Assembly (NCBI GenBank): GCA_965112735.1
Contig: OZ218950.1
Coordinates: 4,278,001-4,342,000 of the forward strand
Direction of reading: 5' to 3'
Origin: Phaeosaccion multiseriatum
Taxonomy: Eukaryota; Ochrophyta, other classes
Length of the DNA stretch: 64,000 bases
Position numbers and translations under genes: made by a program. Positions 34,834-46,470 of the stretch are shown here, piece after piece (the first letter of the stretch is position 1; each line of letters opens with the position of its first letter). The notes beneath the pieces are model-generated. The model made no database searches, had not been told where the DNA came from, and saw nothing but the letters and a program-made list of their open reading frames with translations.

Positions 34834-36227
34834 ATGGTGCTCTCCAGTGTGACGGCCAGCAACAGTGCAGCTTCAGGACTCAAGGGATGTGTCAACCTCA
34901 GCTACGGGCAGCAGAGTCTCTCGGTGGCCTTGTTCGGCGGCCATCCTCTCAGGTTTGACATTCCCTCCGAGTGATTTGTGATTCTTCTCAGACTGTTGTC
35001 GTCCTTCTTCTTATTCTGTCCGTCCCTCTCCCCAGCTACAAAGTGGGCGGGGCGGACGTGCTTTACATGTCCGAGGACGCCAAGCTGGATGGGTCTAAAG
35101 CCATTCGAGGCGGCACTCCAATTGGTGAGAATCACATCCAATCAAGATATTCCTTCAGTCGTGCTCATTCTGTTGCCCCCGTATGTTCCAGTCTTTCCCC
35201 AGTTCCACAAGCCTGATCCTGCCATGCCCAGTCACGGATTTGCTCGAGTCAGGTCAGTCGCCTTACCATTCATTATTATTTTCCCTTGATGTGGGGAAGG
35301 GCCTCGGGGGGGGCGATGCGAGGGGTCAAAACCTCACTTGCACACAAGGTCCCAACGTCCCTTTGCACTGACCACCTGCCCCGTCTATCTCCTTGAAGCC
35401 AAAGATTTGACCCTATTGCTGATAAACTCACTGTGTCCCTTCCTTTTGCCTTTCCCCCTCCTCCTCCTGCCCTGCGGGCCTCAGCGAGTGGACCCTGACT
35501 GACATGGAGAGCGGAGACTCCTTCGCGAAGGCAGAACTGACCCTCACCGACTCTCCGGAGTCCCGAGCCATGTGGGACCACCCGTTCGTGCTCAAAGAGG
35601 TACCGATCTCACGTCCGTAACAGCATCACGCATGCCGTGTCCTGCCGTCGTGCTTTTACGATGTATGTCTCAATTGAACTCTATGTATCTATCCATCTAT
35701 GTATCTATCCATCTTTCTGTCCATCTATCGGTCCATTTGTCTACGTAACTATGTACTTCTAGTACTTGGTACCTGTTTTCTATCCATGTATCTCCCTTGT
35801 CCATCAATCCATCCATGTGCCTGTCTGCGTGCCTCATTCACAGGAGGTGCGCCTAGATGAGTCCGGCTTCTCGCTGGACCTTGTCATGCACAACACCGGG
35901 GACTCGCCCTTCTCCTGCCATGGCCTGCTCCATAACTACCTAAGGGTGTACCCCGACATTCCTTCCACGGGCGTGGAGGGCTTCGGAGGCAGGTAAATGT
36001 GCACTTCGGAGGGCTTTTCGTATGCAGTGGTGTGGATGTTGGGTGCTCGCGGAGGGTACGGCAGAACGGCAGCTCACGTAGTGGGCGTGCGGACGGAGGG
36101 TCCATCTCGAAAAGGCAGTGTAGGGAAGCTGCCTCAGTGTAGGGAAGCTGCCTCAGTGTAGGGAAGCTGCCTCAGGTTTGGCCCCATCTCTTCTGTTGCC
36201 CGTTTAATTCCAAGTGTGTCCGTCAGT

Positions 36228-36260
<33 letters not shown>

Positions 36261-38476
36261 TGTCAGTCTGTCTGAAATGTTCAGGCTCGATTGGGATAAA
36301 AGCCCCCCGAACGAAATGTGTGACCAGGTACAGCTGTGTGTAAGGATAGCTCTCATGACTGTTCTCTGAACTCGAATCGTTTGCCTGGTGCACGCCTGCT
36401 CTGCCTGTGCTGCCCTCCTGCTCTCCATGCTCTGCTCTCTCTCGCCTTTGCCTGCTCTGCTGGCCTCCCTGCTCTCCCCTTGCTCTTGTCTCAGCTCCTA
36501 CCTGGATGCCCTCCAGGACAGGGCCGTGAAAGTCGAGGAGAGGGACTACATTATCATCGATAAGGAAGTAGACGCTATCTTTGTTGGCGGCAGGGAAGGC
36601 AGCGGACAGGCGGGAGCGGCCAAGGGCGAGGTGTGCATAAGACACGCAAAAGGCCAGGCCCTTACCACCACCAAGATCAGCAGAAGCGCAAGCCTCAAGC
36701 TGGGCCCACAACCAGAGGAAAGGGTAAGTCGAGTCGCGCGGAAGGAAAAGGAGAGGGGAGAAGGAGGGGGCGACGGAGGGAGGGATGGCTTTTTACTTTT
36801 ACCCCCACCTGTGTTTATTCCTACCTCCTTCCTCACCTCTGAACCTTTTTCGCTTTGTCTGATCGTACGATGTGTCATGTCCACACCCCTTCTCCTCCTC
36901 TATCTCTCTCACATACACATACACTCTCTCTTTCCTTCGCACCTCTGTTTGTCTGTCTTGTCTCCTTTGTGCCTCCAGAGTACGGATATCCCTTGCGACG
37001 CTGTCTTTTGGAACCCCTGGGAAGCGAAGGCCCGATCACTCGGCGACATGGAGGCGGGCGGTCACCTTAAGTTTGTGTGCGTGGAGCCGGGGCTCGTTAC
37101 CAGGTACGTGGGTGTGCGTAGCGTGGCCAACACAGTGCAGCAGTAGGGGAGGGCGGACGACCTTCAATCTCCATCCATCCATCCATCCATCCATCCATCC
37201 ATCCATCCATCCATCCATTCATCCAGACATCCATCCATCCATCCACCCATCCATATCCATCCATACATACGTACGTACCGTACGTACATACATACAGACA
37301 TCCATCCATCCATCCATCCATCCATCCATCCATCCATCCATCCATCCATCCATCCATTCATCCATTCATCCATTCATCCATCCATTCATCCATCCATTCA
37401 TCCATCCATCCATACACCCATCCATCCATCCATCCATCCATCCATCCATCCATCCATCCATCCATCCATTCATCCACCCACCCTTCCCACCCATCCATTC
37501 ATCCATCCATCCATCCATCCATCCATCCATACATCCATCCATCCATCCATCCATTCATCCACCCACCCTCCCACCCATCCATTCATCCATCCATCCATCC
37601 ATCCATCCATCCATCCATCCATCCATCCATCCATCCATCCATCCATCCATCCATCCATCCGTTCATCCATCCATACATCCATTCATCCATCCGTTCATCC
37701 ATCCATCCATCCACCCATCCATCCATCCATTCATCCATCCATCCATTCATCCATCCATCCATCCATCCATCCATCCATCCATCCATCCATCCATCCATCC
37801 ATCCATCCATCCATCCATCCATCCATCCATCCATCCATCCATCCATCCATCCATCCATCCATCCATCCATCTATCCATCTATCCATCCATCCATCCATTC
37901 ATCCATCCATCCATCCATCCATCCATCCATTCATCCATCCATCCATCCATCCATCCATCCATCCATCCATCAATCGAGCCATCCATCCACCCACCCACCC
38001 TTCCCACCCATCCATCCATCCATCCATCCATCCATCCACCCATCCATCCATCCATCCATCCATCCATCCATCCATCCATCCACCCATCCATCCATCCATC
38101 CACCCATCCATCCATCCATCCATCCATCCATCCATCCATCCATCCATCCATCCATCCATCCATCCATCCATCCATCCACCCATCCATCCATCCATCCATC
38201 CATCCATCCATCCATCCATCCATCCATCCATCCACCCATCCATCCATCCATCCATCCATCCATCCATCTGTACTCGCCCGAGTGCTAGTGGTCACATCAC
38301 TCTCCCCATCCCTAGGCTGTCCCGCAACCCTCGCCCGCCATCTCTGTCTCTCTGACGCTGGCGCCTCATTTGCCGTGGCTGCTGTGGTGCATCGACTGAC
38401 TGGATTCAACTGCAGGAAGCACGAGGTTCCGGCAGGAGCGAAGCTGACCCTCAGCCAAGTCATTCGAGCGGATTGA
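34834..38476 (+). CDS. Glucose-6-phosphate 1-epimerase (hexose-6-phosphate mutarotase)
   Basis: Interconverts the alpha and beta anomers of glucose 6-phosphate; aldose-1-epimerase fold. Exons: 34834-34952, 35036-35124, 35192-35252, 35485-35599, 35844-35992, 36495-36723, 36979-37103, 38416-38476. Seen: [12 protein letters not shown] joined to [14 protein letters not shown], the active-site region [33 protein letters not shown] and FVCVEPG. The conserved His, Asp and Glu of the family are therefore present. No leader is obvious, so a cytosolic enzyme is likely. The last intron is 1.3 kb, mostly a CCAT array, and splits off a final exon of 20 codons. The start at 34834 is the ATG closest to the conserved region. 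Confidence 0.92.
36116..36174 (+). repeat. 19-bp tandem repeat, three copies
   Basis: Unit AGTGTAGGGAAGCTGCCTC, three perfect copies, in the epimerase intron after the exon ending at 35992. Confidence 0.9.
37169..38270 (+). repeat. 1.1-kb (CCAT)n tetranucleotide array
   Basis: Over a kilobase of CCAT with scattered CCAC, TCAT and ACAT variants in the last epimerase intron. Because the unit has no stop in any plus frame, it produces a long open frame of repeating His-Pro-Ser-Ile (Met-Asp-Gly-Trp on the other strand). This is not coding evidence: splice signals at 37104 and 38415 remove it. Confidence 0.95.
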
Positions 38477-39074
38477 TGGCAGCACTGTCATGAATCGATA
38501 GGAAAGCAAAAGCCTCCAATAGACTACTGAGTAGCGGTGACGAAAGAGGGAAGGGAAAATGGAAGACGAAGGAGATGGGCGTGAGGAAACTTCTACTATT
38601 GAAACATACGCAGTTCACACATTTTCTTCCCGTGGGTTTGGCAAGACTGCGCCCAGTAATGGAGAGTCCTTTGTTTATGGATGCCCCGCGTCTCTTCGTT
38701 CATCAGAGCGGCTTCGTTGCTGCTGTCTTGCTTCCCCTCTATGTGAGCTGCGCAGCTCCTTCTCTACCTCCCCTCCCCTCCATGCAACAACCCCCTTTCT
38801 CTCCCCTCCACCCCCCGCCATCTACTTCGGCCTCTATCCTGATATCCTCTTGTCATCCAGGGCACTGGTGGTCATAGCATGGTGGTGAAGTTCCAGTGTT
38901 TAGCCGCCGCCCCTTTTCCTCCTCTCGCTGCAGACACTGCGCTTGCTTCGAAACGCCCCTGCTTCTCACCGCTAACTAGGCAGTTTACTTACCCTCGCTC
39001 CCCACCTTCTGCGCTGTCCCTGTCCCTGTCCACCACCCCCCTCCCTCCCTCCCTCCCTCCCTCCCTCCCTCCAC
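38477..39074. other. Convergent intergenic region
   Basis: Lies between the 3' ends of the epimerase and PHD-finger genes. It contains a (CCCT)n run at about 39036-39071 next to the PHD stop codon. No gene recognised. Confidence 0.6.
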
Positions 39075-42000
39075 TCAGTCACTGTCCTGCTCCTGCTCCT
39101 TGCTGCATCTCCTACACACGAAGCGGCTGTCCACGCCGCGAGGTATGCCAGGGACGCATCCTGAGTGGACCACCGCCCCGCACTGAGCGCAATCGCGCAT
39201 GAAGCCGTATGGGCCCTCGCCACATTCCTTGCACACGTCGGGTGACTCCTCAGGCCCTACAAGAGTGGGAGCGGTTGCTGCTGGTGCCACTGGTGCTGCT
39301 GCAGCCGTGCCCAGCAGACTGCCCACGCAGGTAGCGGGCGTGCCACCCCCACTGGAGTGATGAGTCTTGGCGCTTCTTGGCGCATGCGAGTGACTGGCAC
39401 CACCCCCGCCTGCTGCGGCTGCCACACCAGCGGGGGGCTGTCCAGAGGGGGGCTTCTTCTCTCGCTTGATCTTCCGCCACAAGGCAGCAGAGAAGGAGGA
39501 GGAAGCTTTCGCCTGCTGGGCTGGCTTTGTCCTCCTCTTGCCCTCAGTCACGGCCAGTGGGGCTCCTTGGACACCAACAAACATCCCTTCCCCTTCGCCT
39601 TGCCCACTCGCTCCCGATGCCTGCAACGCCGCGCCGCTGGCCATTTTGTTGTTGAGTCGTCTCTTCTTCACGGGATGGTCCGCCTCATCCTCCCCCTCCT
39701 CATGCTCCTCCATGTCATCATCTTCTTCTCCTCGCCTTCCGCTGCTGCTGCTGCTGCTGTCAGTGGTGGCGCGTGGCTCTTCCTTTTCGACCTTCGGCTC
39801 TATGAGTGGCGGATGCACGAGGGCATGACCGCCTGCCTGCGTTTGTTGCTGTACCACCAACTGCTGCCGCTGCTGCGACTGCCAGTCGCCGCCGTCGCCG
39901 CTGTGACTTAGGACACTGCTAAACCTCGCATCAGAAGCAGGGGCCGAGGCAGGGGATAGGTGGTAGCTGCTGTGTTCGCTTTCTCTTCCTTTTCCCTCCG
40001 AGCCAGCCCTCGCCCCTACGGTAGCCATCGTAGTACGATGTTGCGCTTCGTGGTCGTCGTCCCTCTCCGCGCTGATGGCAGCAGAAACGGCACTGCAGGA
40101 AGAGGCAAGAGACGTTCTCCTGGACGGAGTGACTGTGTGCGGCACGTCTGCATCCGCCGTTCTTAGGTCGAGCCCGAACCTACCCTCTCCTTCTCGTTGG
40201 CCCGTCTGCTCAGCCTCACCCTTTTGGGGAGAAGAAGACCTCAAACGCGCCTCCGCTTCGCTCAAGACGGTGTTGCTTGGGGCTGGGGCTGAGAGAGACG
40301 AAGGCACCCTCTTCTCCTCTTCCTCCTGCTGCTCCTGCTTCTGCTCCTCCTTGTCCTCCTTGGTCGGCGTCTGATGCCCCGCTACGTCCTCCTGCTCCTG
40401 CTCCTGCTCCTGCTGCTTCTGCTGCTTCTGCTGCTGCTCCTGCTGCTGCTTCTCGCCCCCCTGCTCTTCTTCACCTGAACATCGAGAGCGGGGAGCAAGC
40501 AACGCAGCAGCCTCATGAGGACCATGACTACGGCCATCATCCCTGGCGACGCGAGCTTGACATGTTGATGATTCACCACCAGGCTTCTTCGACACCTCTG
40601 CTGCTCCCCGCGATGAAGAGAAAGGAGAGGAAGATGAGGCAGAGGTAGATGTGTCGACAGGAGGGGCTTGTTCATGAGCCCGTAACGCTGCTCCTCCTTT
40701 GCCTTGCGGTACTTGCTGATGCCCCTCCCCTTCCCCCTCCTCCTGCCCCTGCCCCTGCCCCCCCCCCCCTCCTTCTCCCCTTCGCTGCTGCCCTTGACCT
40801 TGACTTTGACCTTGCCCATACGCTTCTTGTTGGGCGCGAGGTAGGAGCAGAAGCGCCTCGTCTTCCTGGGCCCGCTGAAGGGCTGCAAGCCTCCGACAAG
40901 CATCCTCCGCCCTCCTCGCCTCCTCCTTGCCCCGCTTGGCCATGGCATCCTTCTCCCTCACAAGGGCCTGTACGTGTGTATGTAAAGTATGTATGCACGT
41001 ATGTGTACCGGCGTCGTAAGAATGAGAGCTCGCCCATTCGAGAGTTAGACCAAGTTGGCGTGAAATCCTCGTCCACAACGACCGCCGCGAAATTCCGTGA
41101 GGAACAAGCAAGGCAGGGCAAGGCGAGGTAAGCAAGCTAGCAAGGCCCCGTACCTGGTTGGCCTCTGCGAGCTGATCATTCTCCTTCGTGGCAGCGAGAA
41201 TCTGTGCTCTGAGGCCCGCCTGGCCCCTCTGCTCCGCCTCCTGCGCCTGCCTGCTGGCCTGTTGTAGCTCCCTGAAGCCCTTGATGACTCGATTGAGCCC
41301 TCTTCCCTCCTCCTGCAGCTCCGACACGCGACCGTCCCTCTCCTCGAGGAGCCGCAGCCGCTCTCGCCCTTCGGTCCGCTCGCGCTCAAGCTGCGCGGAG
41401 GTCCTGCGTGGAAAGGCATCGATTGGTTTAGATTTTAGGTTACGTGTTTCTAACAACCCCGATAGGTATGTAGGCAATATCGCCCTCTGTCTTCGCTCTC
41501 GACTACTTTGCTACGAACCTTTCAGCCACCCTCAGAGCCTCGTCCTTCTCCTCCTGCAGCGCGGCCAGTGTGAGCCGCTGCTTCTCCATGGTACTGATGC
41601 ATCCAAAGGCGGGGGTGGGCACACGGGCATGATACGTGCAAGAATAAGAGAGCGTCGACGTGAGTGCGTGCTGTGTGCCCATCTCACGCCTACCCTACAC
41701 CTACCTCTGCACGCTGGCAAGCTCGCGTCGCTGCTCTTGCAGCATAGCTCCTCCGGTCCTCGCAGTCTCCTCTCCGACGGATACGGCCTCTCCGACGGCA
41801 AGCGCTTGGCGACGCAGACCCTCGAGGGTCCGACGGAGCCGGTCCTGCGGGGTGCGAGGCAGAGGCGTGTGAGTAGTCAGGGGCACGCCAAACACTTAGT
41901 CAAGTAGGCAGGCAAGCAGGCCGGCAAACAAGGAGTGTGGGAGGGGCTGGGGCCGTCGAGCGTGCAAAAAAGCCGGCGGTTGGGCTGGGCAGGAAGCCCG

Positions 42001-42083
42001 CGGCACCCTGTCATACCCCGCCCAAACACACCCTTGCACTTACACATGCGCAGAAACATACACAATTACACGCGCACACACGC

Positions 42084-42119
<36 letters not shown>

Positions 42120-43371
42120 GCACACGCACGCACGCACACGCACGCACGCACACACGCACACCGCACGTTAGCACAAGCCCACGAACAGGCACACCTAGTA
42201 CCTGTGAGTCCTTGAGGTCCTCGCACATGCTGACGAGGTGTGTGCGCGACTCGGAGCCCGACCCTTGCGCGGACTTTAGGGCCGCGAGGTCTCCCTCCAG
42301 CCGCTTGGCCCGAGCCTCCTCCTGGGCAGGGCACAAGCGGAGAGGAGCGGAACGAGGGGGATGGTGGTGTGGTGGTGAAAGGGACAAGGGGGAGGAGGGG
42401 GGCGGCGAAAGGAAATGAAACTCGGGAAGAGGAGAGAGTAGAAGGACTGGAGGGTTTGGTGCAGGGGTTGGCAATTACTTTGCTTCTTCGCAGAGGGGAG
42501 GGGGCGGCGGGAGAGAGAGAGGGAGAGAGAGCACAGAGGAGAGAAAGAGGGATACATAGAGACGGAGAATGAGAGCGATAAGGGGATGGGCTCTTCCTTC
42601 GCTCTCATCTTCCACGCCTCGCCTCGCCTCGCCGCGCCTCGCTGCTCTGCCTGCGCCACCAACCTTCTTGAGGATGCGGTTCTCCAGCCTCAGTTGCTCC
42701 AGCTCCCGCTGCTGCCCCTCGCTCACGGCCTGCAGGTCCCGCAGCTCGCTCTCGCGGAGGGCCAGCGCATGTCTGCAGTGCTGCAGCTGTGTCTGATGTG
42801 ATCGGGCCTCTGTGCTTATCAGCCTCTCACCCAGCTCGCTGAAGGCGCCATACGACTCTTTGGATGAGCCTTGATGAGCTTCTCCTTGTCGACAGCTGTC
42901 GCCGCTCTGAGGAGTGGTGCTGTCGTCGCCGCGAAGTCGTGTTGGGGCCGTGGAGCCTCTCGATGCTGCGGCGGTGCTGCCCTTGTCCAGGACGTTGTCT
43001 CTCGCGTCCAACTGGGCAACGGCCTTGTCTCTCGCGTCCAAGGCTTCCTTCCGCTCCTGGCGCAAGCTGTGCATCTCGAGGCTTATCCTCTTCATTGCTA
43101 AAGAAAGCAGCTCCTGCAGTTTGGCGCAGTGGATCTTGAGAGCGAGGGCGGACCGTGAGTCCGAGTCGGGTAAGGGAGGGTTGTTGCCGCCCTTCTCCTT
43201 CTTCTCGCTCTTCTCGGTACCTTCGCTCCTTTCATTGCTGCTGCCTCCGAAGCTGTTGTTCTTGCTGCCAGTGATAATACCGCGGCTATCACTGCTGCTA
43301 CTGACGCGCTGGTGCTGCTCGTCATGCTCCTGTTCTTGTGGCATGCCCCTCGAGATCTCCTTGTGCTCCAT
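39075..43371 (-). CDS. Coiled-coil protein with C-terminal PHD finger
   Basis: No orthologue recognised. Exons on the minus strand: 42664-43371, 42202-42321, 41705-41844, 41519-41593, 41154-41403, 39075-40977, all in phase. The N-terminal half is hydrophilic and rich in heptad-like Leu/Glu/Arg segments (for example SELRDLQ and LEQLRLENRILKK), so a long coiled coil is likely. The last exon is Gln/Glu/Ser-rich with basic KKRRLNNK and KRRTKPAQQ patches, possible nuclear signals. The protein ends in a Cys4-His-Cys3 finger: CKECG, CAQCG, HSGC, CRRC. A chromatin-reading or scaffold role is inferred from the PHD finger only. The chosen ATG may be internal, because an upstream exon joins in frame. 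Confidence 0.8.
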
Positions 43372-43385
43372 ATTTCGCCCCACCC

Positions 43386-43783
43386 TCTACAACCAAGGCG
43401 AAGAAGGGAAGTACAAACGGAGTGCATTCGAAAGGCAGCAGGAAAAAGGAGAGGGGAGAGTTAGAGGGGAGCGAGAAAGATTCGGCCGCTGCGAGGACCC
43501 TCATTGCCTGAAAGGGCCGGGGCGGCGGCCAGACCAGCGGCACGCACGACGCCACTAACGAGTGGCGACTGGAAGGCGGCAGCAGCAGGCTTCCATGCGC
43601 TACGTACGGTGCTCTGATCAGCAAGTAGTCGTCTCATCTACAGCGCTTGCTCACCTGATAAGGGAAGGGGAGTGTATGAGCGAGGCGTTGACTCCGGCCC
43701 AGCAGCAACAAGCAGGATAAGTCAGCGGGCGTGAAGGTGAGGCACGAGCCCTCCGGCACAGTTACAGTCACCGGGTCAGGGCT
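43386..43783 (-). other. Possible 5' extension and upstream exon of the PHD-finger gene
   Basis: A 129-base exon at 43655-43783 on the minus strand has a good acceptor (CTCCCAG) and donor (CAG/GTGAGC). It encodes 43 residues including TVTVPEGSCLTFTPADL. It would splice in phase to an acceptor just upstream of 43386 and read straight into the PHD gene. The first exon was not found. Confidence 0.4.
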
Positions 43784-44157
43784 CTGGGAGGGGGGAAGAA
43801 AGAGGTGGAGTGATTTGAAGGAAAAATGACCTCGGGAGGCCTCTGGGTGCCCCCGGGGGACAGAAAAGGCCTCAACTTTTATTGGATCGATTTTTTTTGG
43901 TCCGTGGATCGATTTTTTTTGGTCCGTGGAGCGACTTTTTTCCTATATTTCTGCTCCCCCCCCCCTCCTTCCCCCTCCTCTAAGGAGGTCAACGCTGCTT
44001 AAAAAACCACAACTGCTACATTCCAGCAGTAGTAATGGCTTAGTGAAGGATTTCTCATGGCAGGAAGGTGGCAGGGCTGGTAGTAGCAGCAGCAGTCAAG
44101 CAAAGAGAGGTACATATCAAACATTTCAAACCATGACACCACCAGCAGCAGCAGAGA
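43784..44157. other. Region upstream of the PHD gene, with a 22-bp tandem repeat
   Basis: No certain gene. Two perfect copies and one decayed copy of a 22-bp unit (TGGATCGATTTTTTTTGGTC, then CG) start at 43883, 43905 and 43927. The sequence is T-rich compared with its surroundings. Confidence 0.6.
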
Positions 44158-46470
44158 ATGGAGGAGAATGAAGAAGCTGTAGCGGGGCAGCACACAAAAG
44201 GATGGAACAGCACCACCTTTGTGACAGTCCTGAAGAGATTTCTGGCGCACAGGGCTCTTCGGATATCAGTGGAAAGGCCGCAGGAGCGCACGACGACAAT
44301 GACAGTGCCAGTGATTGGGACGACGAGACTTGGACGCAAGCCGGTGCTCTGGCAGATGCAGCCGCTGCGGCGGCACAACCAGCGACCGCTTCGAAAACTG
44401 GCACTCAAGCGAGAGTGGAGGCTGAGCTTGCAACAATCGCCGCAGCACAAGAGGAGAGGCGGAAAGCAACAATTGCAGGCAGCAAGGCAGGACTTGCTCA
44501 ACCAGAAGGCGACTTTAGAAGATGCTTACAAAACTGGAGGAGGACGAGGCCGGCCCTCGAAGGGTATAAGCGAGAAGAAGCGGTTGATTGGTGCAGCTAT
44601 AAAAGGAATTGATGAGGATTTCCTGCTCCCAGCGGAGCAGGAAGAGAAGCGAAAGAAGGAGATGGAGGAGAGGAAGAAGAAGGGCTGTGACATGTCTTCG
44701 AGCGCAGACAGGGTAGATGGTGCAAGTGGTGACCACTTCGTAGGGTTTTCTTCGCCGCCCCTTGGTCGCACGTCTAAGCGGTACGTTCTCAATTATCGCC
44801 TCTTCGCCGCCCTTTCTGTACATACCTTGACACACTTTCTTGCCCCTGTTGTTCTCGCCCCCTTTCTACATCTTTTGTTGTGCTAACAGGGGTGAGAACG
44901 ACGAGGATGAGGACGAGGATGATGGTAATACGGGCGAGGAGGGGGGCGGTTGTGGGGGGGGAGGGTTTGGGACGAAGAATAGACCACCAGCGCAGACTGA
45001 GTTCATCAAGGTAGCACTCCAGGCGGCAAAGGATCCAGAGAAAGGGTTGTCTACTTGGGGATCTCCCTACTTCAGGGCCCCGACGGTAAGCCGCCAGTCT
45101 CAAGTGGGAGGGTACGCCCAACGTGACGTGTTTGTCTGGCCCCCCCACATCTTCCACAACCTTGGAGAGGACCATCGGCAGCCTCTTTGCGCATGGCATG
45201 CCTCGTCAAAGTGTGTACAAGCTAATGGATGGACGGCGCCGCAGCGGGCTGTGCATGTCACCAGCCTGGAGGACAACTTTGTCATGGTGGGGACAAGGCA
45301 TCTGTGTGCAGTGCGATGGGAGGAGAAGAAACGGATGAAAGCTGCGTACAAGGAGGCGGAGAAGAAGAAGGATACGTCACAAGAGCAGGTTCGTGTGCTT
45401 CGGTTGTGTCTCATTTGCGCTACTCTCTGCGGCTTTGGATGAAGACGCCTCGCCTCTCTTCTTCCCTTGTCCTTTCCTCACTTCGCCCTCCTTCCTTGTC
45501 CCCACCCCTGTCCAGCTTGCCGCTCAGAAGAAAGCCATTAGCGAGTACTCGACCTCCTTCTACTCCTACGACCCACGCGTGACCACAGCGTACAAGGAGA
45601 ACTTACGCTTCCAGTGGGTGACTGCAGAGCTGCCCGTTGAGGTAGGACCAGGCAACACGGCCCTTACAACCTCAGCGGCCCTGCTTCTCGTGCGAAACGG
45701 TACATCAACTGGCAGCATCGGTGACACAGAGAAGCTGTTTAAGGAACTGGAGTCGCATTCCCTGAGCCGAAAGCAGCTACAGTTTCTAGGGGAGGTGAGT
45801 TTCTGGCAGCTCGCCTTGGGAGACATGGGGGGCGGCTTCGAGGAACTCAGAAGCTTACGAAAGAGGAATTGGCGACCTTGATGCGCGCATCGATTTAGAT
45901 GTGGGCGGCTCTTTGGCCGCCCTTGCCGCTCTTTCTTATGCCATCCACTGCAGAAGCTTACTTACAGTCTGTCTTCCACTCAGAACTCGCCTACAACGAG
46001 CTCAGGAGCAGCCACTTCTTCGAGGCTGTTCAGCGGCCCCTTCGGAGGGAAGTGGGACCATCTGCAGCCGCTGCGGGACCTGTGGACAAGGCGTGGGTGC
46101 GGCAGTTTTTGCCCAGGGCACAGACTCTCGCGGCACCACAAGAGGACCACGACGCCATCGAGGGGCAAGAGCGAGCAGAGAACCCTGCTCCAGTTGCGGG
46201 GGAGGAGGGTGGAGACCACTTTAGCGAGGAGCATGTTGGCGGAGATACTGCGGAGGGTACAGCAGCGAGTGGCAGCATGGGCTACACCCCCCTCCCGCTT
46301 TCCGGGATGGAGTCTGCCACTGCTGGAGGAGCTGCTGCTGCAGCAGCAGCAGGACCTCCCAGCGCCGGCAGCAGGAGCCGCAGCACCGTGGCCGGCAGCG
46401 GGAGGATCGGGGGCAGGAGCAGTTGTAGCACCTGCAGAGGGTGGTGTCGCTCTCGGGAGGGGTGAGAGTA
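44158..46470 (+). pseudogene. Degenerate transposon-like gene with AT-hook and DUF6729-like region
   Basis: Likely exons end at 44780 and lie at 44890-45390, 45516-45794 and from 45968. An AT-hook (GGGRGRPSKG) is followed by an acidic linker. A block then reads DVFVWPPHIFHNL, CAWHASSKCVQANGW and FYSYDPRV. This matches my memory of the DUF6729 domain found in transposon-like proteins of animals and fungi; no search was run. Upstream of about 44500 the more protein-like acidic frame (starting at 44202) is not the frame that carries the AT-hook, so a frameshift or missed intron is present. After about 46110 the frame drifts into Ala/Gly runs and no transposase catalytic core is visible. A decayed mobile-element gene is the best reading. 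Confidence 0.55.

Noticed and set aside
37150-38280. Very long open frames of repeating His-Pro-Ser-Ile or Met-Asp-Gly-Trp
   Set aside because: They arise from a stop-free CCAT tetranucleotide array inside an intron with clear splice signals; both strands are open for the same reason.
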